DNA of 64,000 nucleotides from a bacterium (GCA_017470245.1 JAFUEV010000058.1:62001-126000), one strand, 5' to 3'; positions 25,956-34,644 are shown, counted from the first letter of the stretch. The notes: generated from the sequence alone by a model not told the origin. Program-made: numbers and translations.

Positions 25956-27167
25956 TTAGACATAAATTTTATTTCTTTGTAAATATGATGGCATATTTCT
26001 TGTTTTTGGATTGTTTGTTTGATTTAGTTTTGCAAGCATTTTTTCAATTTTTGCTGAATCTGCACTTATAACATTTGCTTCTTTTTCTTGTTGTAATTTA
26101 GTTTGAGCAATTTGTTTTAATTCTTTTAATGCGTTAGCATCTTTAGCAATGGCATTTGCAGCATCATTTTCCTTTTGTTCTTTAGCTATTTCACGTTCTG
26201 ATTTACCAACAATAGCTTTAGTAATTTTACCTGCAATAAAGGAACCGAGCATACCGCAAACAAGACCTGCTGCACCGCCAATTACTGTACCTATACCGGG
26301 AACTGCTGAACCAATTGTTGCACCGATTTTTGCACCGATTATACTACCTGCGTATTTACCAATTGTTTGACCTGCAATAAATCCTGCCGTATCACCGACA
26401 ACTTTAACTGTAGATTTTCCGATTTGTTTAATACCTTTTTCTTTACCAAGTTCTTTAAATGTAGGTACTACTTCTGTCAAACATTCTGCAACTCCGCTGA
26501 ATGCAAGCATAATACCTGCACCTGAAGACTTCATATATTTGCCGAATTTGCCCATTTTTGATACTGCTTGTGCACCTTCTTTTACGCCTTCATTGATGAT
26601 TGCACCTTTTGTCGTTTTTTCTATTGTTTCACCTACGGTTCTTCCAAGATTATGGTATTTTATTTTTGCTTTTTCAAGTTTTAAATTTCTTATTAAATTA
26701 ACAAGTTTACTGCCTGATTCTGCTTTAGATTCCATTTGTACTATTTTTTTAGCTAATTTATTTGCTTTTATAGCTGCTTTAGTTGCGGTTTTTACAGAAT
26801 TGTAAGTTGAGGCATTATTTGAAATTACATTATTTAAGTTAGTAAGTTTTTCACTAAATTTACCGCCTTCTTTTTTGAATAGCCCTTTAAATGCTTCAAC
26901 AGTTGCTTTATCACCGTGTACAAGTGCTTCTGTCATACCGCCTGTTAGTTGCTTTCCTGCTTTATGTTTATTTATAAGGAATTTTACAAATGGTACGAAA
27001 TTAAATAAGCTTACACTTTTTGCACCGTTTTTTGTTGTACTTTGAAATGTATCAGGTACTTCTTGCAATGCTTCATTGTTAACGTATTTTACCAATTGCT
27101 TTACTTCTGCTGCAGTTGCTGCTTTTTGTACTGTCAAATTACCAAATGTACTTACTGAATTAATCAC
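25956..27167 (-). CDS. Glycine-zipper protein of unknown function
   Basis: A 403-residue protein with a strong Gly-zipper hydrophobic stretch near residues 255-320 (AGFIAGQTIGKYAGSIIGAK, then IGSAVPGIGTVIGGAAGLVCG). Such segments insert into membranes or form pores in some bacteriocins, and also occur in harmless scaffold proteins. The rest is Lys/Ala-rich and helical, with a Lys/Glu coiled tail. No signal peptide. The GTG start at 27167 has GGAG five bases before it. The N-terminus (INSVSTFGNL) resembles a short motif seen in other accessory proteins of the window. No immunity or secretion partner is adjacent. Confidence 0.7.
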   Translation of the reverse strand: MINSVSTFGNLTVQKAATAAEVKQLVKYVNNEALQEVPDTFQSTTKNGAKSVSLFNFVPFVKFLINKHKAGKQLTGGMTEALVHGDKATVEAFKGLFKKEGGKFSEKLTNLNNVISNNASTYNSVKTATKAAIKANKLAKKIVQMESKAESGSKLVNLIRNLKLEKAKIKYHNLGRTVGETIEKTTKGAIINEGVKEGAQAVSKMGKFGKYMKSSGAGIMLAFSGVAECLTEVVPTFKELGKEKGIKQIGKSTVKVVGDTAGFIAGQTIGKYAGSIIGAKIGATIGSAVPGIGTVIGGAAGLVCGMLGSFIAGKITKAIVGKSEREIAKEQKENDAANAIAKDANALKELKQIAQTKLQQEKEANVISADSAKIEKMLAKLNQTNNPKTRNMPSYLQRNKIYV

Positions 27168-27386
27168 GGATTCTCCAAAAACTTATTACTTACATGAATA
27201 TAAAGTATTTTTTTTTATAAAAATTTACTTTTTATATTTTGATTTGTAACATTTGTAAATTTGTTTAATTTTCAAATAAATACTGAATATAGAGGATTGT
27301 TTAAAATAATATACACGTTTAGAATTTTAATATATGTGGAAAATGTAAAGTATATTAGTAGTCTTATTAAATGTAAGAGAGGATAT

Positions 27387-27848
27387 ATGAAGAAAATTAT
27401 TTTGGCAATATTATTATTTAGTTTTATTTCAACTGTACCATCTTTTGGTATGAAAATTATAACTAATACGGATTTGGATAGAAAAGTACCGTCAAGATGT
27501 ATGGGACCGGGTACTGATACTTATGTAGATACCTATGTTGAAACAACATACAATACTCCTACCAATCAAAAAGGTTATAGATATGGCTGGGGTTATCAAG
27601 GTTTAACATACGAAAAATACTATAAACCTGTTTTAGGTCAAGGTATAAGACCGGAATTGATAGGTACTACTTGGGATTATCCTTCCGAAAGAAATTATAA
27701 TCCTCAAAAAACAGTAAAAAAATATACTGATGTTTATAATACTCAATTAGCTAAAAGATATATGAGAGAAGCTGCCGATTATTATGTAGTTGATACAATC
27801 AGTCATCCTGACAATGCTGTACAAGCAGGTTATGACAACGAAATATAA
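27387..27848 (+). CDS. Exported protein, Tyr-rich, unknown
   Basis: A 153-residue protein with a clear Sec signal peptide (MKKIILAILLFSFISTVPSFG), so exported. The mature part is rich in Tyr, Thr, Pro and Gly (TDTYVDTYVETTYNTPTN, YRYGWGYQGLTYEKYYKP), like structural or surface proteins. I start at the ATG at 27387 with AGAGAGG upstream; the frame extends 42 codons further without support. It is monocistronic and closes with a terminator shared with the convergent helicase gene. No family recognised. Confidence 0.75.
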   Translation: MKKIILAILLFSFISTVPSFGMKIITNTDLDRKVPSRCMGPGTDTYVDTYVETTYNTPTNQKGYRYGWGYQGLTYEKYYKPVLGQGIRPELIGTTWDYPSERNYNPQKTVKKYTDVYNTQLAKRYMREAADYYVVDTISHPDNAVQAGYDNEI

Positions 27849-27866
27849 TTAAATAAAATTAAAAAT

Positions 27867-27897
27867 AAAAATCCCGCATTTCAAGCGGGATTTTTTA
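27867..27897. terminator. Bidirectional terminator
   Basis: AAATCCCGC / GCGGGATTT with A and T tracts on both sides, loop ATTTCAA, lying between two convergent genes. Confidence 0.88.
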
Positions 27898-30800
27898 TAT
27901 TGTAACGGGTTCTTTTATTAATAGATTTCTTGCTTGCATTGCTGTTTTTTGAAGTTGTGAATAATATTGTTCATCTTCAAAATCGGATGAATATTCTTTG
28001 CCTGCTGCTGCAATTTCACCTATTTGACTCAATAAGTCTGCGGTTTGCATTGACATTCTATATAATCCGCCTTCATCAATATCTTTTTCGGGAATTATTT
28101 TTAATAATTCGTACCAATTGTATATACTACCTTTGTTCATTTTATTTAATGCAGCCCAGGAATACATTGCTTTTAACGGTATCATGCCGTATTTTTGCGG
28201 TTTATCTGTTATTCCGTTTTCAAGCTCGGTTTTATTTATATCCAGTGCTGTTTTAATAATATCGTTAAGTGTATTACCTGAAAGGGATAAGTTTTGTATT
28301 CCTTCTTGATACAAATCATTATTATTAAGATATTCTTCTATAGACATAACCGCATTAATTTGTTGAGTTAATTCATCTTTTGAAGTTAGTTGTATATATG
28401 CATATTCAGCCTGCCTATAGTCTTTTCTTACCTGTTCGGGCGGATTTCTCTTGATAAATGCAAAATTTTGAGCTATTGCATCAGGGATAAGTTCATCAAG
28501 TGATTTCATAACATTAGCCTGTTTTATTTTCTTTTGCAATTCGGCTTTAGCTCTTTCAACTCTTGCTTTTGCTTTATTTCCTTTAGCTGATGACTTTTGT
28601 TTTTCATATTCGTATGTTAATTTCAGAATATAGCTTTCAATATCATTATTTGTATTCATTCTGTTTTTATACTGTTTAACAACATCGGAATATTTTTCTA
28701 ATACTTTTGTAGGGACAGTTTCACCGTTAAGTAGTGCTTTTAAAAGAGTTTCTTCTGTATAATTTCCTGAAGATGCTGTTATTGTATACATCTTAGCTCG
28801 TCTTGCTTCTTGTTTTGATAAATTATCAAGTAATTCTTTTTCACTTGCCTGCGGCTTTTTCATTAAACTTACAAATTCCAGAATTTCTTCAAATGAATTG
28901 AAATTATCTAAAGATGTACCGAGTTTTTTCAATTTAGAATTTATAGAAGTATTTAATTTATCATATACACGTTGAATATTGCTTTCTAATGGAGTTACTA
29001 AAGTGCTTAAATCTGTGTTTTCACCTATTGAAGGTTCTTGAGAACTAATAGGATTGGCAATAACTGCAGCAATACCTGCAAGCGCTTCAGGTGTTATGTC
29101 TTTAAATGCTTTATTATATATACTTTCTACAAGAGTAAGAGTATCATATCCTCTTACTTTTGAAGCCATGTAACCTTTTTGTGTTATTGAATATTCTCCG
29201 TTTTCTTTTTTGATGAAACCTCTATTCTTTAAAACATTAGTTCTTTGACTGCTTATATTCATTAAAGTAGCCAATTTAACTTCTTTTTCTTGCTCGGAGT
29301 CACTGTGAGTGTAGAAAGTTTTAGAATAAATATTTTTTAGTTCCGAGTTGTCCTGGTTATAATCGTAATATCCGCTTAAAAAGGCGTAATCAGGATTAAA
29401 TTTACTTTCTATAGGATTGCTTGGAAGTACTTCCATCATAATAAAATCTTGTTCGGCATTTTTATCCATTGGCATTGTGTATACATAACCGATTTTATCA
29501 ATGCCTCGTCTGCCTGCTCTACCTGACATTTGCTTAAACTCGTTTGAGGTAAGAAGTCTTATTCCTGATTCTTCTTCGTCACTATCGGTTGGTTTATAAG
29601 GACTTGATATTACAACAGTTCTTGCCGGCATGTTTATGCCTGCAGCTAATGTTTCTGTTGCAATAACGGTTTTTAGGAGTTTCTTTTGGAATAATTCTTC
29701 TATAAGTTCTTTTTGAGCTGGAATTATGCCTGCATTATGAATTGCATATCCGTTTTTGAGTGCATCGGCATTTAAATCCGAACCTAAATATTTTTTTGAT
29801 TTATGTTCGTTTATTATCTGTTGAATTTCTTCTTTTTCTTTATCTGTTGTAAGGCTTTTTCCTTCTGAGGATAAATAAGTTAAAAGTTCTCTCGAAAATT
29901 TTCTGCTAAATACAAATAAAATAGCAGGAAGTTGTTCTCTTTCACTTAATGTATTTACAACAATTTTGAAATCGCTTAATGTAGGTTTTGAAAAAGTATT
30001 TGTAGTTTCTTCAGGTGCAAATCCTTTTTTATTAATAGCATTATTTATTCTTTTTTCAGCTGATTTGTATGCGCCTGTTTCAATCATGTCAAATTTTAAC
30101 GGAACATGACGAGATTCAGGAGGTACAGATACAAGTGCTGCATTATTTTCATCCAAAGAATTAATCCAGCTTTCAAGTTCTTTCGGGTTTCCGATTGTTG
30201 CACTTAATTCAAGTGTTTGAACACCTTTGGGTGTGTACATTAGGGATTCTTCCCAAACAGGACCTCTTTCCAAATCACCTAAATAATGAAATTCATCAAA
30301 AATAACAGTTCCGAGGTTTTCCATTAAGGGGTTTTTATCACCATATTTATTTGATAATGCCATATTTCTGTATACTTCGGTAGTCATTATTAGAATTGGG
30401 GCTTCAACATTTTCTCGTCTGTCACCGGTTAATATACCAACATTCTTTTCACCATATACACTTCTAAATTCATTTAATTTCTGATTGCTGAGTGCTTTTA
30501 ACGGTGTAGTGTAGAATGTTGTTTTTTCTTTATCCATGTTACGAGATACGGCATAGTGGGCAATTGCAGTCTTTCCTGTACCTGTAGGAGCTTCAACAAG
30601 AACATCTTTACCTTCGTTTATGTATTTTCCTGCTTCGATTTGAAAATCATCAGGGTAAAAACCTTGCGGTAATTTAAAATAATTTTCTTTTAATGTTTGA
30701 GAAAATGGCTTTTCTCCCTTAAAAGAAACCATTTCCCGACCAAGATAATGTTGAAATATTTTATCAGGGTTTATTTGTGTGTTTTGTTTATTTGATGATA

Positions 30801-30918
30801 ATCTTTGTTGTTTATGAATATTGCTAAGAGCATTAGGCTCAAAAGATATTTTTGATATTCTCATTAATTCCATCCTCAACTTATTTGTATTAAAACGTGA
30901 GAATATTTTTTTCAACAA
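27895..30918 (-). CDS. Ski2-like DEAD/DEVH-box helicase
   Basis: A 1007-residue SF2 helicase. Motif I is APTGTGKTAIAHY near 107-119, motif Ia TTPLKALSNQKLNEF near 138, motif II FDEFHYLGD near 210, motif III ELSATIGNP near 238, and motif VI QMSGRAGRRGIDKIGYV near 465-481. The sequence between (AGINMPARTVVISSP) and the long helical C-terminal half match the Ski2/Mtr4 branch, known in bacteria as HelY-like proteins of actinobacteria and cyanobacteria. The role is probably RNA or ribosome processing. The first ~85 residues are an unusual low-complexity extension containing MVSFKGEKPF. Start MLKKIFSRF is one of several possible. Confidence 0.88.
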   Translation of the reverse strand: MLKKIFSRFNTNKLRMELMRISKISFEPNALSNIHKQQRLSSNKQNTQINPDKIFQHYLGREMVSFKGEKPFSQTLKENYFKLPQGFYPDDFQIEAGKYINEGKDVLVEAPTGTGKTAIAHYAVSRNMDKEKTTFYTTPLKALSNQKLNEFRSVYGEKNVGILTGDRRENVEAPILIMTTEVYRNMALSNKYGDKNPLMENLGTVIFDEFHYLGDLERGPVWEESLMYTPKGVQTLELSATIGNPKELESWINSLDENNAALVSVPPESRHVPLKFDMIETGAYKSAEKRINNAINKKGFAPEETTNTFSKPTLSDFKIVVNTLSEREQLPAILFVFSRKFSRELLTYLSSEGKSLTTDKEKEEIQQIINEHKSKKYLGSDLNADALKNGYAIHNAGIIPAQKELIEELFQKKLLKTVIATETLAAGINMPARTVVISSPYKPTDSDEEESGIRLLTSNEFKQMSGRAGRRGIDKIGYVYTMPMDKNAEQDFIMMEVLPSNPIESKFNPDYAFLSGYYDYNQDNSELKNIYSKTFYTHSDSEQEKEVKLATLMNISSQRTNVLKNRGFIKKENGEYSITQKGYMASKVRGYDTLTLVESIYNKAFKDITPEALAGIAAVIANPISSQEPSIGENTDLSTLVTPLESNIQRVYDKLNTSINSKLKKLGTSLDNFNSFEEILEFVSLMKKPQASEKELLDNLSKQEARRAKMYTITASSGNYTEETLLKALLNGETVPTKVLEKYSDVVKQYKNRMNTNNDIESYILKLTYEYEKQKSSAKGNKAKARVERAKAELQKKIKQANVMKSLDELIPDAIAQNFAFIKRNPPEQVRKDYRQAEYAYIQLTSKDELTQQINAVMSIEEYLNNNDLYQEGIQNLSLSGNTLNDIIKTALDINKTELENGITDKPQKYGMIPLKAMYSWAALNKMNKGSIYNWYELLKIIPEKDIDEGGLYRMSMQTADLLSQIGEIAAAGKEYSSDFEDEQYYSQLQKTAMQARNLLIKEPVTI

Positions 30919-30954
30919 AGATTTTGGCTTGTTTTAATATATTTTTACATACTT

Positions 30955-31323
30955 TTATATACTGTGAATGATTTGATAAATAGAATTAACAAAGCCTGTA
31001 GCTACAAAAATTAAAAATAAAACTCCAAAATATATAAATGGAATAAGAAAAAGAAAAATTAAAAATATTTGAATAATATCTCTTTTAAAATGCTCTTTTG
31101 ATGTTTTGAAAAAATATTTTAAAAGTTTTATATGTTTTATAATTTTACCGAAAAATTTAATGTATGGGTACAAAACAATTAAAACAACCGTTAAAGTTGT
31201 AAAAAACGGTCTAAATGTTGTAGGCTGATAATAAGGTGAAGGTGAAAATAATAATACAATTACCATTATTAGAACCGAAATCAACAAAAAATTTAAAATA
31301 CTTTTTCTATATCGATATATCAT
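30955..31323 (-). CDS. Small integral membrane protein
   Basis: A protein of about 122 residues from the ATG at 31323; a TTG start at 31362 would add 13 residues. It contains three or four hydrophobic helices (FLLISVLIMVIVLLF; TTLTVVLIVLYPYIKFF; FLIFLFLIPFIYFGVLF) separated by a basic loop. No ribosome site is obvious for either start and no family is recognised. It lies 36 bases upstream of the helicase gene on the same strand. Confidence 0.5.
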   Translation of the reverse strand: MIYRYRKSILNFLLISVLIMVIVLLFSPSPYYQPTTFRPFFTTLTVVLIVLYPYIKFFGKIIKHIKLLKYFFKTSKEHFKRDIIQIFLIFLFLIPFIYFGVLFLIFVATGFVNSIYQIIHSI

Positions 31324-31414
31324 TATGAAAATAATTATATTTTTATTTATATTTTTTGACAATAAATATAGGCTTTTTAAAATCTGTTAATTTTGAACAA
31401 TTAAAAAATAGTAC

Positions 31415-31461
31415 AAAAAAGAAGCAACCGCCGTCTTAAAAAATTTGCGTCTGGCGCGATT
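31415..31461. repeat. Degenerate copy of the tRNA-Lys 3' end and terminator
   Basis: About 47 bases nearly identical to 31591-31637: an A run, a decayed terminator stem, then AAAAAATTTGCGTCTGGCGCGATT. It repeats the last ~20 bases of the tRNA gene at a distance of 176 bases. The copy stops at the T loop, so it is not a functional tRNA. Confidence 0.8.
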
Positions 31462-31590
31462 GTCTTGACCTGTTCGCAATAAACGGCGTTTCGTGTCGAA
31501 AACTCAACGTTTCCGCCACTTCGGCCTCTGCTCACAGGTCGCTCGGACTTTCTGCAATACTTTGTATTGCTGCGTTCTCATCTCGTCAAT
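31462..31590. other. GC-rich insert between the tRNA repeats
   Basis: A 129-base segment near 50 percent GC, against about 30 percent around it. It contains a perfect hairpin GCAATAC-TTT-GTATTGC near 31554-31570 and other partial palindromes near 31480-31515. It has no credible gene. It resembles a mobile repeat or integration remnant bounded by the tRNA-derived direct repeat. Confidence 0.6.
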
Positions 31591-31594
31591 AAAA

Positions 31595-31614
31595 AAGAAG
31601 GCAACTGCCTTCTT
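31595..31614 (-). terminator. Terminator of tRNA-Lys
   Basis: On the minus strand AAGAAGGCA / TGCCTTCTT followed by Ts, nine bases past the tRNA discriminator base. Confidence 0.85.
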
Positions 31615-31622
31615 AAAAAATT

Positions 31623-31695
31623 TGCGTCTGGCGCGATTCGAACGCGCGACCTATCCCTTAAAAGGGGAGTGCTCTACCTGCTGAGCTACAGACGC
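31623..31695 (-). tRNA. tRNA-Lys (anticodon UUU)
   Basis: A 73-base cloverleaf on the minus strand: acceptor GCGTCTG / CAGACGC with discriminator A, D arm GCTCAGCAGGTAGAGC, anticodon loop CTTTTAA giving UUU, and T arm GCGCG-TTCGAAT-CGCGC. CCA is not encoded. It has its own promoter and terminator. Confidence 0.96.
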
Positions 31696-31714
31696 ATTTC
31701 TCTATTTCTCCTTA

Positions 31715-31743
31715 ACAATATCAAGAACATTTTTTATAGTCAA
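31715..31743 (-). promoter_or_regulatory. Promoter of tRNA-Lys
   Basis: On the minus strand TTGACT (31738-31743), 17-base spacer, TATTGT (31715-31720), ending 20 bases before the tRNA. Confidence 0.7.
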
Positions 31744-31785
31744 CATGTTTTTTTACATATTATTAATAATTTATTAATATTGTAA

Positions 31786-31810
31786 AAGAAAAGGCGGTGT
31801 ATATCCGCCT
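31786..31810 (-). terminator. Minus-strand terminator
   Basis: On the minus strand GGCGG-ATATACA-CCGCC followed by TTTTCTTTT. It directly follows a 38-codon frame and is about 255 bases past the ADP-ribosyltransferase-like gene. Confidence 0.7.
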
Positions 31811-31815
31811 GTCTG

Positions 31816-31932
31816 TTATGAATTGGTTAATGTAGTATTTGGTTTCCCCATGAATAAAAGAGTGTTTAATAGTGTTTTCTTTTCTCTGATTCCTTTCACT
31901 TTATAAAACGAATACTTTTTTATTAAGTTCAT
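31816..31932 (-). CDS. Possible 38-aa small protein
   Basis: A minus-strand frame beginning MNLIKKYSFYKVKGIREK and ending GKPNTTLTNS, whose stop codon lies six bases before a good terminator. That placement favours a real short gene, but no ribosome site is visible and no family is known. The remaining stretch between it and the gene at 32066 (about 133 bases) is very AT-rich and holds only promoter-like AT elements. Confidence 0.35.
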   Translation of the reverse strand: MNLIKKYSFYKVKGIREKKTLLNTLLFMGKPNTTLTNS

Positions 31933-32065
31933 TTTTTTATTAAATAATTAAAAATAAAACTTAAATTTTAGCCAAAATATTTTTAAAGCAAAATAACAGT
32001 TAAATTAACACAATAAGCTTAGACAATAGTATATAATTGTATAACTTTTCTATAAATCAGACTTT

Positions 32066-32989
32066 TTATTCTGTTTCTTCCCAAATAGAAATATATTTTA
32101 ATAAATCACTATGTTCGTTTAGTGCTTGAGTTATGTCCTTTTGTTTTATTTCATCTGTTTTTTTGACTGCTTGTGTTAATAATATGGTTTTTAATCTTTT
32201 ATCTGTTTCTGTATATTCACTTTCTGGAACAAGTCTGAATTTTGATTTTCTGTCTATAAGAATTTCTTTTTCTGACTCTGAAAAACGCTTAGATATAAAT
32301 GATTTTGTATCCTTTTGAAAAGCATTTATATTATGCCCGCTCTTAATTCTTATTATAGAATATGGAGTTTTCTTTGATGGAAGTTCTTTTTGTACGTGTT
32401 TAATTGCTGAAAATGAATCAGCGGAGGTGGAATAAAATTGTTTATCCGTTAAAGGGTTAAAAAATCCGCTTCTATATACTACACCTCTATATTTTCCGTA
32501 TTTCTCGTCCAATTTGCCTAAAGAATATTCAAAACATCTTATAATGTCGATTATTTTACCTTCATTAATAATTTTATTCATTGGCAAATTTCTTCCTGCT
32601 AACCAAGAATTTATATGCTCCGATCTGTCATCACTTCCGCAGTATGCAATTAAGCCTTGCAGTTCTTTTGGTGTATTTTCATATCCCCATATACAAACGC
32701 ATTTTTCAGGAATGTCACTATCTTCCGAATATATTTTGTAACTTAAAATCTTTTGGAGTAATTCATCATATTCTTTTTCTGAAGTTATTGGTGTTAAATG
32801 TTTTTGTCTTACCTGTTGAATATCATTTTTTAATAATGATGCAGGTTTCATTGCATTATTATTTAATAAAATAGAATTATTATTTTTATAATTATTATCT
32901 TTATAGCAAAAATCACAATCTGATATTTTATCGAATTGTATAGGTTTTATAGTTTTATTATTAATTTGTATGCTTTTATCAATTTTCAT
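32066..32989 (-). CDS. ADP-ribosyltransferase-like protein, R-S-E class
   Basis: A 307-residue protein whose C-terminal half reads as an ART domain of the VIP2/C3/iota-toxin type. Seen: Arg173 in GVVYRSG, the STS box at 187-189 in FYSTSAD, and the E-x-E at 240-242 in SESEKEILID, in the correct order and spacing. The preceding helix SWLAGRN...RCFEYSLGKL also fits. All NAD-binding and catalytic positions are present, so it could modify a protein or nucleotide target. There is no signal peptide, and the first ~65 residues are low-complexity Asn/Lys. No antitoxin or secretion gene adjoins. The target is unknown. Confidence 0.7.
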   Translation of the reverse strand: MKIDKSIQINNKTIKPIQFDKISDCDFCYKDNNYKNNNSILLNNNAMKPASLLKNDIQQVRQKHLTPITSEKEYDELLQKILSYKIYSEDSDIPEKCVCIWGYENTPKELQGLIAYCGSDDRSEHINSWLAGRNLPMNKIINEGKIIDIIRCFEYSLGKLDEKYGKYRGVVYRSGFFNPLTDKQFYSTSADSFSAIKHVQKELPSKKTPYSIIRIKSGHNINAFQKDTKSFISKRFSESEKEILIDRKSKFRLVPESEYTETDKRLKTILLTQAVKKTDEIKQKDITQALNEHSDLLKYISIWEETE

Positions 32990-33047
32990 AATTGGATAAA
33001 AGCGAAAAAAATTTATAATTGCTTATTATATAAAGTTCTATTAAGAG

Positions 33048-33392
33048 CTATCTTACAGGAATATAATCGATTTGTGATTGTTCTTCCGTTGCTTCTATTT
33101 TGAAAATGACGGGTCTAAGACCATCATTACAACTGCAGATGGCTACTCCCGGTTTTCTTATCCAATCACCATAATAAAAAACATTTGCATCTGCTCCGTG
33201 TGCCAGTGCAAAAACATATTGATATATTGCTTTCCAAGCTTCATCACAAAAACCGTCAGGTTTTGCATAATCTGCATAAAAAGTTTGTCCTTCCTTTAAC
33301 ATTGGACAAGCTGTTAAACCTATAGCTCCGTATTCTTCTGCCAATTCTTTATCTAAAGTTGTTTTTAATACCGTAATTTTAACTTTTTTCAT
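33048..33392 (-). CDS. TIGR04076 family protein
   Basis: A 114-residue protein of unknown function. It has the family pattern: VKITVLKTTL start, CPMLKEGQTF near 29, PDGFCDEAWKAIYQYVFALAHGAD near 45-68 and AICSCNDGLRPVIFKIEA near 84-101. The conserved Cys residues suggest metal or Fe-S binding. GGAG lies five bases before the ATG. It is 14 bases behind the Rrf2 regulator gene and presumably co-expressed with it. Confidence 0.8.
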   Translation of the reverse strand: MKKVKITVLKTTLDKELAEEYGAIGLTACPMLKEGQTFYADYAKPDGFCDEAWKAIYQYVFALAHGADANVFYYGDWIRKPGVAICSCNDGLRPVIFKIEATEEQSQIDYIPVR

Positions 33393-33406
33393 TCGTTCTC
33401 CGCATG

Positions 33407-33838
33407 TTAGATTACATAGTTATTAACAAAATTATCTTTTTGATTATCAATTATATCTTGTAGTGAAATACTATCCAGATATTCATTTATAACACGTTCT
33501 AAGCCTTTCCAAACAGGATAAGTTAAACAATTGTCAATATCAGAACAACAATTGCTTTCTAAACAAGGAACAGGAGATAAACTTCCCTCTGCAAGTCTTA
33601 ATATATCACCAACAGTATATTTATCAGGAGATAGTGTTAATCTGTAGCCGCCTTGAAAACCTCTGTTCGTTTGTAAAAAATTATTTTTATTAAATATAGG
33701 AACAATTTGTTCCAAATATTTTTTTGAAATTTTTTGCCGTTTGGATATATCTTTTAACGGTACATAGCCACTATCTTGATGCATTGCCAAATCAAGCAGC
33801 ATTCTTAGGGCATATCTTCCTTTTGTTGATATTTTCAT
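33407..33838 (-). CDS. Rrf2-family transcriptional regulator
   Basis: A 143-residue winged-helix regulator of the IscR/NsrR/CymR family. It begins MKISTKGRYALRMLLDLA, shows ISKRQKISKKYLEQIVPIF near 32-50 as the recognition element, RGFQGGYRL as the wing, and a Cys-rich loop CLESNCCSDIDNC near 93-105 able to hold an Fe-S cluster. Likely a sensor of iron-sulfur, redox or cysteine status. AAGGAAG precedes the ATG. Divergent from the lipoyl-transfer gene, with a TIGR04076 gene behind it. Confidence 0.92.
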   Translation of the reverse strand: MKISTKGRYALRMLLDLAMHQDSGYVPLKDISKRQKISKKYLEQIVPIFNKNNFLQTNRGFQGGYRLTLSPDKYTVGDILRLAEGSLSPVPCLESNCCSDIDNCLTYPVWKGLERVINEYLDSISLQDIIDNQKDNFVNNYVI

Positions 33839-33902
33839 ATTTCTTCCTTATTTGATAAATATAATACTATCATTTTAATAGGTATTCAAATATAATAAAA
33901 TT

Positions 33903-34571
33903 ATGAAATATATAAAATATAAAGAAAATTCAGGAAAATATAATATGGAGTATGATTCAATACTCCTGGACTATGCCGTAAAAACGAAAGAAAAAGGTGT
34001 AATTATCAGATTTTACGGTTGGAATCCGCCTTGTGTATCTTTAGGCAGAAATCAATCGGCAGAAAACATTAATTCTGCATATTGTATAGAAAATAAAATA
34101 GACATTGTAAAAAGAGTAACAGGAGGAAGAGGTCTGCTGCATGATGATGAAGTTACCTATTCTTTTATTTGTCCCGTAACAATGTTGGAACACGGTGAAA
34201 GCATTATTCAATCATATAAGGAAATATCTTATGCAATTATAAAAGGATTTTCTCACTTGGATATTCAACTGGAACTGGGAGGAAAAAAACCTATTGAAGC
34301 TTCTCATGATTATTGTATGTTGTTATCAACCGGAGCAGACTTATCGTATAACGGTAAAAAACTTATAGGCTCCGCTCAATACAGAACTCAAGGTTATATT
34401 CTGCAGCATGGTTCAGTACTATTTAGCTATAAAAAAGAGGTAATAGAAAATATATTTAACGAAAAAACTCCTGCTAATTCAATAACATGTATGCAAGAAA
34501 TTAATAAAGATATAACAAGACAAGATGTCATAAATGCAATGACACGAGGATTTAATGATTGTTTTGATTAA
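33903..34571 (+). CDS. Lipoate/octanoate protein transferase (LipM/LplA family)
   Basis: Attaches octanoate or lipoate to carrier proteins such as GcvH or E2 subunits. In 222 residues: MKYIKYKENSGKYNMEYDSILL matches the family's N-M-x-x-D start, so the first ATG is right despite a poor ribosome site. VKRVTGGRGLLHDDEVTYS near 55-73 is the R-x-TGG-x-x-x-H-x-D acyl-adenylate or octanoyl site, and NGKKLIGSAQ near 150 carries the conserved Lys. A Cys in HDYCMLLS lies where LipM has its nucleophile, favouring octanoyltransferase. A lipoate ligase remains possible; no accessory ligase domain is present. Confidence 0.85.
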   Translation: MKYIKYKENSGKYNMEYDSILLDYAVKTKEKGVIIRFYGWNPPCVSLGRNQSAENINSAYCIENKIDIVKRVTGGRGLLHDDEVTYSFICPVTMLEHGESIIQSYKEISYAIIKGFSHLDIQLELGGKKPIEASHDYCMLLSTGADLSYNGKKLIGSAQYRTQGYILQHGSVLFSYKKEVIENIFNEKTPANSITCMQEINKDITRQDVINAMTRGFNDCFD

Positions 34572-34644
34572 ATTGTCCGAATAAAAATAATGATATGCCG
34601 AAGTTGTTAGTGAATTACCGAAGTGATCTATCGAATTAAATTTG

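Noticed and set aside
31493..31684. Open frame across the tRNA-Lys region (RLARFERATYPLKGECSTC)
   Set aside because: It reads the antisense of the tRNA; this string is a well-known false protein from tRNA genes.
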